DNA of 11,021 nt from Euperipatoides rowelli (GCA_003024985.2 PXIH01S0051146.1), one strand, 5' to 3'. Positions 1 through 8,304 are shown, counted from the stretch's first letter. A program made the numbers and translations. The notes: generated by a model not told the origin, from the sequence alone.

Positions 1-800
1 TTGCTTTGTAACTGCCCATGGTGCATTCTCCATTATATGTAAAAAAGTGGGAATAGAAAGGACAATAATCTCCTAGATGCTGCATTGTTCCTACAACAAT
101 CAGATTTTTTTTCAACCAAAAGAATTGTGCCAATTCAACATATTGCCACTTGTGATATTTCTCCCAGATACATTGGTGTTGATAACTTTTTCACAATGTT
201 GGGGACAGTTTTTTTTTTTTTGTACAGGAGCATCTGAATTCTTACTAAGATATATTATTCCCTTTACAACATAAATGTTTGGGGAGTCACTCAACTAAAA
301 TATTTTTCTGCCATACTTTCCTGGCTTACTTAGCATATGCGGCACAAATCTACATCTATTAGGATATGATACTCATTGTTCATCAATAGTAACAGTTTCT
401 CTTGGACTGTCTATACAAAAACTTGCAATTTTTCATGAATATAATACTCAAAAAAAAAGTTGATAGGAGCTAATTGGTCAGACTTTAATCAAACATTTTA
501 TCATCAAATCATTTAACTCTAATGATATCTTCAAAACCATTAACACTCATTGTAGCTCTGTAATAAGGATTAAAATTCAAACTGAGTAAAATCTCTCTAA
601 TTGGGAGCCAGCTAGCAAGGGTTTCTCAATGAAGGCATTCAACTCTTTTATAGTAACAGGTTTCCAGACTTTAAAATGACCAGTAGCAACATTTTTTCTT
701 TGTTTGTTTGTATTTAGCAAAATTTCACTGATTAGTCCTCTGTTGCGAATTTGCTAAAACTTCTAAGATAAAAAGTTATTCATTATCTGTGAAATGTTGG
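1..800 (-). pseudogene. piggyBac transposase pseudogene, partial
   Basis: Translating the minus strand piecewise gives blocks in the family order. NTNKQRKNVATGHFKVWKP joins KPVTIKELNAFI (codons 628-663), which matches the W-x-P-[VT]-x-x-E-[LM]-x-x-F-[IL] start of the catalytic domain. Then come an LLAGSQ block, RATMSVNGFEDIIRVK (the usual M-S-x-x-R-F-x-x-I-x-R-x-x-RFDD stretch), DQLAPI, TIDEQ with the first catalytic Asp at 382-384, RCRFVPHMLSKPGKYGRKIF, a YxGK-like block, SGRNITSGN, ELAQFFWLKKNLIVVGTM and GECTMGSYKA at the edge. In intact proteins RNxTxDN carries the second catalytic Asp; here that codon (145-147) is Gly. Disruptions include TGA at 577-579, 509-511 and 373-375, TAG at 295-297, and frameshifts near 575, 420 and 140. 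The C-terminal third, with the last catalytic Asp and the Cys-rich finger, is off the window. The N-terminal limit near 800 is approximate. The longest open frames here (112-294 minus, 77-274 plus) are a fragment of this pseudogene and its shadow. Confidence 0.9.
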
Positions 801-936
801 GAGTCTGTCTAAGTAAAGTGTTTTATGTGCATGGATCCATAACAAGTTAGGTTGAGTACTATCCGTGTAAAGGTCATTTGAAGATCTTCTGTCAACAGGA
901 TCAATTTCAATTAAAATTCTTTATCTGAACCGGTCT

Positions 937-1370
937 GATGTATTTGTATATACACGGGTCTAAAACATTATTAAAATAATACGAGTCAAAAATACTCAGC
1001 TAATGTAGCCTAAAAGTTTTTTTTTTAACTTTATAGAAATTAATTTATATATTTATAGAAAAGTTAAATTCTGAAAAATAACACCTGGAATATGTGTATA
1101 ATTGGGTTGCTTAGGAATACAAAAATTTTATAAGTCATAACTTGAAATATAACTGCATGGAAGATGTATTTGTACATATACAGATCTAAAAAATAACTAA
1201 AGTAATATTGGTCTAAAATACCCAGCTTATATAAAATTGTAAATTTTTAACTTTTATGGTTTTTTTATACAAATGAATTTTGAAAACTAAAATTTAACAT
1301 ATGGAATATGTATTTGATTAATTTATTTAGGATTACAAAAACTACCCAAGTCATAATTAAAAATTTGAGT
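937..1370. repeat. Two diverged tandem copies of a ~225-bp subterminal repeat
   Basis: Copy A runs about 937-1162 and copy B about 1163-1370. Both begin GATGTATTTGTA, carry a GGTCTAAAA / AATAC(T/C)CAGCT block, then a T-rich stretch ending in AACTTT(T)AT, then GGAATATGT, TTAGGA(A/T)TACAAAAA, and end in AAGTCATAA. They differ by many substitutions and small indels, so the duplication is old. They lie between the piggyBac terminus and the transposase remnant, so they are probably the 5' subterminal region of that element. The palindromic GGTCTAAAATACC core could have been a transposase-binding unit, which is inference. Confidence 0.75.
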
Positions 1371-1385
1371 GAAATAGATATATTT

Positions 1386-1434
1386 GCAAAATGGGTCGTG
1401 CCTAAATGGCCCACTTTTTGCATTCTAGGGTTAA
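1386..1434 (-). repeat. piggyBac 5' terminal repeat with TTAA and subterminal inverted repeat
   Basis: TTAA lies at 1431-1434 and the terminus CCCTAGAATGC reads on the minus strand from 1430 to 1420. Immediately inside, GCAAAATGGGTC (1386-1397) and GGCCCACTTTTTGC (1408-1421) can pair imperfectly around a short loop. A short terminus followed by an internal inverted repeat is the layout known at piggyBac ends. Flanking host DNA starts at about 1435. Confidence 0.8.
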
Positions 1435-1666
1435 ACTTTCAGATATTTCCTTTTTATGCTTATTTGCTCATGATTTTAATATTCTGATGATAAAAAAATC
1501 TATGAACTAAGGACATTAGACATACTGTAAATATAAAGAAATGAAAATTATTACTATAACCAGAACTATTGCTAATATTATTGAGAAGAAAAAAATAAAA
1601 ATATACAGTCATATATATAAAAAAAATAATTTTGATATTTCAATGAAATACAGTTATAAAAAAACC
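1435..1666. other. AT-rich spacer, no gene seen
   Basis: This is host flank of the piggyBac insertion. Stops are dense in all frames and no splice-bounded open stretch is apparent. One TACAGTATG nonamer occurs on the minus strand at 1521-1529 (see findings). Confidence 0.5.
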
Positions 1667-1720
1667 ATGTAAACCTGCTGAAATGTAAAACTTTAGCCCA
1701 ACATTTCTGCAGGTTCACAT
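1667..1720. repeat. 20-bp-arm hairpin, 14-nt loop
   Basis: ATGTAAACCTGCTGAAATGT (1667-1686) is complementary at 18 of 20 positions to 1701-1720, with loop 1687-1700. After two unpaired positions per side, four more A:T pairs are possible (1661-1664 with 1723-1726). The stem contains CTGC/GCAG and is GC-richer than its surroundings. It could be a remnant of a small foldback element or a small-RNA precursor-like hairpin. The sequence alone does not decide, and I do not call it a microRNA. Confidence 0.6.
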
Positions 1721-1902
1721 ATTTTTCATTGTCAAAGAAAATGAAGGCCAAAATCTTGCAAATGTGGAGTGCAGTTAAGTCTATTTAAAATGTTTTTAAA
1801 AAAACTGACTTGAAAGGTATCCAGAGTTGAACCACATGTAAGTATCATGCTAACTTAGTGTAGCACAACAGAAAATATAAAGTCTTTAATAAATATTAGA
1901 GT

Positions 1903-1952
1903 AATGTGCCAATCCAATTTTGCTCCTAAGTGAGCATAATTTGGCTGGCATT
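1903..1952. repeat. Imperfect hairpin, ~21-bp arms, 6-nt loop
   Basis: 1903-1925 pairs with 1932-1952 with one or two bulges. The best blocks are TGCCA with TGGCA, CCAA with TTGG, and GCTC with GAGC next to the loop CTAAGT. It lies about 180 bp from the hairpin at 1667-1720 but shares no obvious sequence with it. Function is unknown. Confidence 0.45.
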
Positions 1953-3798
1953 TTAATTGTATATATTTTTTAGTAATTTTATTAAGTTTTCATTATGCAA
2001 AATATTTTGAGATTTCTTTTCGATAACTTTAATACAATGATTAGAACCCCAGTCTGCAGACATATCTGTTTTTATTTTTCTTAACATCTTGCACAAAAGA
2101 GAGTGGCCAAATTAGATAGCAGACTATCATTACTTTCACTCGTGCTTGTACAACAAATCCCAACTGCCTTTAATGAGCATGCAAGAATATACAATTATAA
2201 AATAGCTCAATATCAATCTCGCTTCCCCTCATTCTAAGATAAATTGTATTCTCTCTAAGACATTTTGAAAATATGCTAAGAGCAGAGAGAAAATAACAAT
2301 CAGCGTTGCTTCTCACGAGTACAGAAATCACTTTTATAGCTGCGTTTTGCACTTTGAAATTTGTTTTTAAGCCAGCTCAAAATAATTTTTACAAAATTAG
2401 CTATTGAGTGGAAGTGTTTCAGTGACATGAGATGATTACCTGATTTATGATTATGAAAATTTATGATTTATCATGCAGTTAATTCCTGAGTGAACATGTC
2501 AGAGTGATACCATAAATTTATCTAGAAACTAACGGTTCATTTATACTTAGATGCAATGCTGTACGTTGCGTAAAAACAGATAGCTCTCCATAAAGATATT
2601 GCATACTGCTGCAGACAGGTCTGCACAATTAAAAGATGGGTAACATCCATAATTATTGAAAAAAAATCCAACTTTTATGCAAACCTATCTGTTTTCTCTC
2701 TATCTAATTGAACCATTGAAGCAATCATATCTTAGGTTTTCTACGATTTGATAATGGATTTTCATAAAACAGTAAATAAAGTAAAAATAAAATATTTTAC
2801 ACAATACTAGACGTTTATTGAAATTCATTTTGATGTGTAAAACTAAAAATCACAACAACTGATGGAAATAAGAGGAGTAATATGATTGGCTATTGTGTAA
2901 AGCAATTTCATTCATAAATATGGACACAACTCTCCTGAAAAGTGTGAATTAAATTACACGTACATTTCCATTTATGAGATGGATTAAAATGAAGATCTGT
3001 TCTGGAAAAAGTGTGAATGATCCTTAAGTATCGCATCTCCCCTACTTCCCATTTAGTTATCTCTATTATGAATTTGTTAAGCGTTTGGTCTGAAGCATAA
3101 CACATTTAACGATTCCATTGATTTTTGATGATCAGTATTCCAATTTATTTTCTAGGCATAGTTTATGCTATCACCATTTTTTTTTAACATTTGATCCAAT
3201 TGTTCAACTTTCTTCTAAAAAAAAATTAAGATAATTTTTCTTTTATACAATTCCTAAATTTAGTTTAAAATTATATTATCTTTTAAAAAATATATCAAAT
3301 ATATATGATTACTATTAATGTATATGTCTATGATGTTGAATACACTAAAGGAAATGGATAGGCTAATTAAAGCAAATTTCTTGTTTATTTATTTATTTAC
3401 TATTTTAAAAAGAAGAATAAGCCGTCTTTTTTTACATCACTTTGTAGAAAACATTCATCTTTTTACAAACTAAAATGATTGCACAAACTTTAACATCATA
3501 TTAACTGATAGTGATATCATATCAAAGTATGTTTTATTGTTACTAAATTAAATTGTCTGTGTTTGAGACAGAGTTAAGTTCAAATAAGACTAAAGATAAA
3601 TAAACTTGGCCGAGACAGACATAACAATCATTCTATCCAAAATCTTTATCCATGGTTAAGACATGGCTCAATCATGGTTGAAATAATTGTCGATGTGAAA
3701 GGAGCATGAATTGTGAAATCAAGGAGTTAAACAAATCATTTTTTTTAGATGATGAAAAGCAAAACCTCGCTGGACTATAGTCTGTTGTTGTCCGTCAT
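1953..3798. other. AT-rich region, no gene supported
   Basis: The open frames at 2170-2352 and 2908-3105 (both minus) have no recognisable domain and are not joined to a convincing exon. Small palindromes are present: GTCTGCAGAC at 2052-2061, and TGCAGAC-AG-GTCTGCA at 2610-2625. Two acceptor-like strings lie on the minus strand near 2260-2280 and 2934-2955, and two AAGTGTGAAT repeats at about 2939 and 3008. I see no promoter, RNA gene or mobile-element boundary I can defend. Confidence 0.5.
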
Positions 3799-3822
3799 AT
3801 TTGTATTTGTATTTGTATTTGT
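3799..3822. repeat. (ATTTGT)4 microsatellite
   Basis: Four uninterrupted copies of the hexamer ATTTGT, followed by TACGGGTTAATTG. It is a simple sequence repeat. Confidence 0.9.
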
Positions 3823-4773
3823 TACGGGTTAATTGATAATTGGAAATTGACTGAGCTGTTCTTCCATTAACCTTTTCTAAATTAATAAATATTATTTATT
3901 ATAGTAAACATTTATGCTTACCATACCTCTTTGTTTTTTAAATCTAATTATTCGTTTAGAAATATATTGTAATTTTACCAGTAATAATTTAAATTAATAC
4001 TTTAATTTAAAAGTATTGCTAATTTCAGTGCAATTATCAATTGTCTCTGCTTGCTTGATCAAGAAATATATAAATATTTCCCATAGATTAATGTTAACAT
4101 AAAGTCTCTAAAACTGAATGGGGAAATACATAAGATTCATTTGATGTCTTTAAGAATGGATTTTGGGAAGCCATGAATTATAACCAAAATAATTTTAGCT
4201 TGAGAATTTACAGACAGAAAGGAATATTTTAATCAAGTGAGATAGTGAAAATTGATTTCAAGAAGGCATTATATCATAATCTTATTAATTTCAATGGCAC
4301 CTTATTTTTAATGCAAAACAAAAAACTGGTAAAATGCAACAGAAAAAAAAATACATATAGTAGGCTATATATAGAAATATTTTCCTTTAACATAAACTGC
4401 TTTAAAAAAAAAAATCAATATAAAAATCAATTAAGAACAATTTTGAAACTAGTTCTTTAAAAAAAAAAACTTTAAATTTCTTTCATTTGTAAAGTCATTA
4501 ATCATTGTAAAAAAAAAAAGTTTTATTTTTTTATTTTTAAATCTACTTTAAAAATCAGTTTAGAAAGCAAATTTTTTTATGGTATGCTGAAGTTAATTAT
4601 TCTGATAATAATTACTTTGATAAAGAATTCAATGTTGAGCATTGTCTGCATTTGCACCTTGCTAAAGATTTCTTACCTCGTGTGCTATAAAAATAAATTC
4701 TCTCTCAAAGAATACAGACTTGTTCTTTTTGTTAAAAATATTTTTAGGCAATAAAATGCTCATAGAAAATATT
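3823..4773. other. Very AT-rich stretch with repeated A-tracts, no gene seen
   Basis: Long A runs occur around 4342, 4405, 4459 and 4509 within an A/T-dominated segment. The open frame at 4245-4460 consists mostly of Lys, Asn and Ile codons from these tracts and looks like a compositional artefact. On the minus strand a donor-like CACGAG|GTAAGAA lies at about 4670-4682, but no convincing acceptor defines an exon (see rejected items). Confidence 0.5.
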
Positions 4774-4848
4774 GGTCAATCAGATTATTAACTATTTGCG
4801 TTTCAAAATGGCCGCTGAGTCCAGACGCAATTAGATAATCAGCAGACC
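4774..4848. repeat. 75-bp imperfect palindrome with GC-rich loop
   Basis: GGTC-(5)-GATTAT-(7)-TTGCGT on the left (4774-4800) mirrors ACGCAA-(4)-ATAATC-(4)-GACC on the right (4825-4848), so three blocks occur in matching inverted order with slightly unequal spacers. The loop (about 4801-4824) contains ATGGCCGCTGAGTCCAG, far more GC-rich than anything nearby. CCAAT (as ATTGG, 4771-4775) and CTATATAA (4851-4858) sit just outside the two ends. It may be a very short foldback element or a regulatory palindrome. A promoter role is speculation. Confidence 0.55.
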
Positions 4849-4878
4849 CCTATATAATTTCATTACACTAAATAATAA

Positions 4879-4901
4879 AAGATTTATTTTTAATAAATCT
4901 T
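4879..4901. repeat. Perfect 10-bp-arm hairpin
   Basis: AAGATTTATT (4879-4888), loop TTT, then AATAAATCTT (4892-4901). The right-arm decamer recurs directly at 4924-4933. In this base composition A/T palindromes arise easily, so little weight should be given to it. Confidence 0.6.
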
Positions 4902-4904
4902 ACT

Positions 4905-5275
4905 GTTAATTAAAATTTATATAAATAAATCTTTCATTTCCGCATGTAATTTAATTAGAAAGGTACCAAATGAGCATCAGAAATATGGATCAGTTAAAAA
5001 AAAAGATGAAAAACCATTGTATTTTAAATAATATCCTAACCATATGCTGAAACTAACTCCAGCTACGGAAGGTTAATACTAAACGGGAAATTAGACAATA
5101 AATGATATTTTTTTCTTACATTACTAACCTTTATCCTACCCTAAAGCCTAACTCCAACTACCATAGGTTAACATTAATTTGGAAAAATAGTAGTGGGTAG
5201 ATAACAGAAAATGTCCAATTTGACAGTTGATTAAAATTAATACGGTATAAAAATATCTTTCATTTTCTAATGTAA
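4905..5275. repeat. Block of diverged direct repeats
   Basis: Two repeat pairs are nested here. The outer pair is GTTAATTAAAATT...AATCTTTCATTT...ATGTAAT at about 4905-4950 and a similar string at about 5226-5275. The inner pair, ~100 bp apart, starts ATCCTA at about 5032 and 5133, shares CTAACTCCA(G/A)CTAC, then (A)GGTTAA and GG(A)AAA. A CCTAA-rich stretch that resembles part of the inner pair also occurs at about 10843-10920. This looks like an old dispersed or tandem repeat, family not identified. Confidence 0.5.
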
Positions 5276-6824
5276 TGAAAGTAGAAATTTGAAAAATAAT
5301 AGTCAGTAATATACATTAATTAAAACAGAAATAATATAATGATGAATGCTAAGAATTATTTAGTCTTAAAATTAAAAAAATATTAAAAACCGACATATAT
5401 TAAATAAATAATATACAATAATGTTAAAAAGACCAAAGATCCCCATAATATCAATCGTGTCAAAAACACTAATTCTAATATCACTCTATCCAAAATATTT
5501 GAAAATGTAAAAAACAATTGTATATAAAATATAATAAACAAAGGATACGTAAAAAAAAAACATATTAAACATTTATCTATTTAGACAAATTGCATTTTGG
5601 AATCGACTATCCGAAACTCTTGTATATGGTAATGTACTCTGAAAACCTAACCCAATTACACATTATCTCGATATATTTTTAGACTCCGACAGCTATTTTA
5701 AATCTTTAATAATGATGTAAAAAGAAACAAATATCTTATACTCCTTATCATAATAGTAGTCGTAAATGAACAATATTAGTAATTTAAACTCATCTAACTG
5801 TGGTACAAATTTATAAAAATGACCATATGTAATTTCCAAAACAACAAAAAAAATGAAATTATGCATGCTCACAAATCTATAAGTAAACATTTATCAAAAA
5901 TTTATGTCTAGAAGTATCGGCATCCATTTGTAAAAGCGGAACACAAAACTACAATCTCCCCGGTCTTTCAATAGTCTTAATTTTGCAATGACAATGCACC
6001 AATCCCTTACTGTAAGACAAAAAATTCTGTGTATTTAATCACCCCCCCCCCACCAAATTTTCTCAGAACTCTGCCTTTATGCCCCACTGAGCACACTCTC
6101 TCTCCAGACCTCCTACTAAAGCGCACTTTATACAAACTATTTCCTCTGAAAGAAATTGATACTTACTGAATATTCCTGTATAAATAGTAGTAAGTATAAA
6201 TATAACATAATTATTAAAAGTATAACTTGGGAGGGGGAAACAGGAAGGCTTCACATACACACAGATAAAAAAATACACATGTATGCAAAAAAAAAAAATT
6301 ATATGGCAAAGAGACAAAAAGGTTTCTTCAGTAATAGGTCTGGATATTCTATATTGATTATTTTAGAACAAATTTTTTAATAATTAAAAAAACAACAACT
6401 AATAATCATTTATATAAAAGTGTAAATGTTGTTTTACAAAAAGACATTTAAAATAATTATGAGCACATGTGCAAAATGACACAAATATTACTTTTAATTA
6501 CAGTAGCTTATTTCAAGTTTCAACAACTTATGGTTTTCTCTAAAATCAATAATTTTAGCTTCCCATTTATTGGATTTCTTGATATCATGCATGTCTAACA
6601 AGGAACAATATTATTTCAAGCTATTACAAACAGTAATCCACATTCTATTTAAAATTTAAAAACACTTTCTTTTATAAAGTTGCATGAGAGAAGAAATGAG
6701 GTTAACAATATATATAATAAGACATACAGAAAACAAAACATGTTATTTAACTAGCAACATGAGTTAAAAAAAATACAACAATAGCATGGATGCCTCTACT
6801 TAGATTGTATCCATTAATTAAAAG
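5276..6824. other. AT-rich region, no gene supported
   Basis: It contains a C10 tract at 6042-6051 and a somewhat GC-richer stretch, 6060-6130, with one GCGCACT heptamer (6121-6127). The open frames at 5693-5890 (minus), 6063-6317 (minus) and 6156-6380 (plus) encode mostly Phe, Tyr, Ile and Lys, with no motif I recognise. The 6060-6130 part could be decayed mobile-element sequence, which is a guess. Nothing else stands out. Confidence 0.45.
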
Positions 6825-6871
6825 TACAGTATGATAAATCTCCTCAAAGTGCATGTAATAAACATACTGTA
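6825..6871. repeat. 47-bp inverted repeat with TACAGTATG ends
   Basis: TACAGTATG (6825-6833) and its exact reverse complement CATACTGTA (6863-6871) flank 29 bp. The form TA-CAGTATG...CATACTG-TA is what a minimal TA-flanked (Tc1/mariner-type) remnant would look like. With 7-bp termini it may also be coincidence. The same nonamer occurs twice more in the window. Confidence 0.45.
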
Positions 6872-6951
6872 ACTTATTGTATAAATCAGCTTTTTTAATT
6901 TATTATACAATACATTTTCAATAAAAAATTTTTCCCCTTTAAATTTTCATA

Positions 6952-7405
6952 AGAATTTAGGTTACGGTATGCTTTTATCAGCAGATACCGTTAAAAAAAT
7001 ATGCAACTTATATTTAATGAATTAATAGATTTGACACTCACCTTCAATTTGGGCTATGGAAGAACACTTCGTTTTCTATACATTTTGATCGTTTTAAAAA
7101 AATGAGCTAGTTTTTGCACTATTTTATGTCAGCGGAAGGAGATATTATATAGTTTACCGTTTTTTGGATGAAGGAAGTATCCTTCATCCACCGCTAGGTG
7201 GTATCTAAAAGAAATGGCGTTATAATGGCTTAAACGATTATTAACAAGATGTTTTTTTTATAAAACAATCAATATTTATAGAGAACAAGGTGTACATCCA
7301 TAGCCCAAATTGAAGGTGAGTGTCAAATCTATTAATTCATTAAAAATAAGTTGCATATTTTTTTAACGGTATCTGCTGATAAAAGTGTACGGTAGCCAGA
7401 ATTTA
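6952..7405. mobile_element. Foldback MITE with long inverted repeats and 8-bp target duplication
   Basis: The element is 6960-7397 (438 bp), flanked by an exact duplication AGAATTTA at 6952-6959 and 7398-7405. The arms 6972-7060 and 7297-7385 are reverse complements at 88 of 89 positions. The outermost 12 bp on each side match at only 8. Inward of the arms, 7061-7100 and 7256-7296 still align clearly but imperfectly, so the whole element is one diverged palindrome that folds at the central hairpin 7166-7189. No transposase is encoded. An 8-bp duplication fits hAT, P or Merlin type transposases, and the GG ends are not typical of hAT, so the superfamily is open. Confidence 0.9.
7166..7201. promoter_or_regulatory. 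Central hairpin of the foldback element with CTCF-like motif
   Basis: GGATGAAGGA (7166-7175), loop AGTA, then its exact complement TCCTTCATCC (7180-7189) form the axis of the element. Overlapping it, CCACC (7188-7192)-GCTA-GGTGG (7197-7201) is a second small palindrome. CCGCTAGGTGGTAT (7191-7204) closely resembles the core of the animal CTCF motif (CCASYAGRKGGCRS), differing at the third, twelfth and last positions. Whether CTCF binds is not shown. The mirror position on the left arm lacks the motif. Confidence 0.4.
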
Positions 7406-7980
7406 TTACATTCTACTTTGTGTGTATAATGTAGATGTGCACATGCTAATAATGTCCAGTAATTCTTAATCCGTTTTGATTAGATATGAACAAAAGTCAT
7501 TTGCCAGTTAATATTTTAATTTTATACAATGGTGAAAATTAAAACATTAAAAAAATTTAACGATTTCAGCATAAAATATTATTCTAATACTGTACTTATA
7601 ATTTCATTGAACTCATTTAAATTAATTGTAAATAAATTCACACATTTGAGGAACAAAATTTTGAAAATATGTTAACGTATCGTATCAATATATATTTTAA
7701 TTGCTAATGTTTGATTGTCAAAATAAATCATTCAAAAGATAGACAAAATTCTAAATTTGTTCATCAAAAGTTCAAAGTAAAGTTATTGCTAACTTTTGTG
7801 CTACAGTGAACAGATGGCATTTTTACAGTAGCCTATATTTGTTTAGCACTATTACCTATTTTTATTCGTGGAAAACTCAAAAATTTGTAGATAGAATTTA
7901 AACAGAAATATAACAAAATTATCTTTTCATAAGTAAATTGGATTAAAAAAACAAGTACCGCAAAATGGCAAACAATTGCT
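7406..7980. other. AT-rich spacer, no gene seen
   Basis: Stops are dense in all frames. TACAGTAGCCTAT at 7824 resembles TACAGTAGCTTAT at about 6499. No boundary, splice-flanked frame or RNA gene was recognised. Confidence 0.5.
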
Positions 7981-8099
7981 CATTCACTGAGGGTAGGGGG
8001 GGAAAGAACGTTTGGCGCTTTGCTAGTGAACCTTAGATTTATCACAATGCACTTGTTTGTCTAGAATTAGAATTCTTTAAACAAGTATTTTTCAAAACA

Positions 8100-8304
8100 G
8101 CGCACTCATTTGGTTACATGGAAACACTCTCTGAACCTTGATGAGGTAAAATCCAGGGAGGGGGGGGGGGGAAGTGCAGTTTCATAGCACCGATTGTTTT
8201 TTTTTTTTTCACATTGATCAAAAAATTTAAGTGTGGTGACAGTGCGCTTGTTTTACGATAGCGCACTTTTACCTAACTTTGGCCAAGAAATAGGGTGGCG
8301 CACT
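8100..8304. repeat. Cluster of GCGCACT/AGTGCGC heptamers, with a G12 tract
   Basis: GCGCACT occurs at 8100-8106, 8261-8267 and 8298-8304, and inverted (AGTGCGC) at 8241-8247. The 8241 and 8261 copies can form a stem. The 8100 and 8298 copies continue alike (GCGCACT(C/T)ATTTG...(A)CATG or ACGTG), suggesting a direct repeat about 198 bp apart. A run of 12 G (8160-8171) and a run of 13 T (about 8197-8209) lie between. CpG content is high for this window. The whole looks like part of an unidentified repetitive element whose ends I could not find. Confidence 0.55.

Larger units (their letters stand above)
1..1434 (-). mobile_element. piggyBac-type DNA transposon, decayed, 5' half (continues off the left edge)
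   Basis: On the minus strand the element starts with TTAA followed by CCCTAGAATGC (complement of 1420-1434). This matches the piggyBac superfamily in both the TTAA target site and the CCCTAGAA-like terminus. Inward lie a subterminal inverted repeat (1386-1421), two diverged copies of a ~225-bp repeat (937-1370), and a minus-strand transposase pseudogene from about 800 to the window edge. Order and orientation agree with a single element. The 3' end and its TTAA copy are outside the window. Several stops and frameshifts show it is long dead as an autonomous copy. That all of 801-1419 belongs to the same insertion is inference from position between the terminus and the gene. Confidence 0.85.

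Noticed and set aside
209-227. Poly-T tract followed by GTACAG, a textbook 3' splice acceptor on the plus strand
   Set aside because: On the minus strand it is the Gln-Lys-Lys-Lys part of the transposase pseudogene; no plus-strand exon follows.
77-274. Plus-strand open frame of 65 codons
   Set aside because: It is the antisense shadow of the piggyBac transposase remnant, whose minus-strand translation matches family motifs.
2170-2352. Minus-strand open frame of 60 codons with an acceptor-like TTTTCTCTCTGCTCTTAG inside
   Set aside because: No motif or donor. Read in phase 0 after the 9030-9182 exon it stops after six codons, so it would only work as a tiny terminal exon, which I cannot support.
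2908-3105. Minus-strand open frame, and AAGTGTGAAT repeats suggesting zinc-finger linkers on the plus strand
   Set aside because: The repeat spacing (about 69 bp) does not fit the 84-bp period of C2H2 fingers, the Cys/His pattern is absent, and no splice-bounded exon was found.
4245-4460. Plus-strand open frame of 71 codons
   Set aside because: Lys/Asn/Ile-rich translation of A-tracts with no domain; compositional artefact.
4675-4765. Possible minus-strand exon ending CACGAG|GTAAGAA
   Set aside because: The donor is good, but the strong acceptor (TTATTTTTATAG) leaves only 8 bp, and upstream acceptors are poor. The translation is dominated by Lys, Phe and Ile.
6063-6380. Overlapping open frames on both strands
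   Set aside because: The plus-strand frame and most of the minus-strand frame reflect A/T composition. The GC-richer end, 6063-6130, is suggestive of repeat sequence but matches nothing I know.
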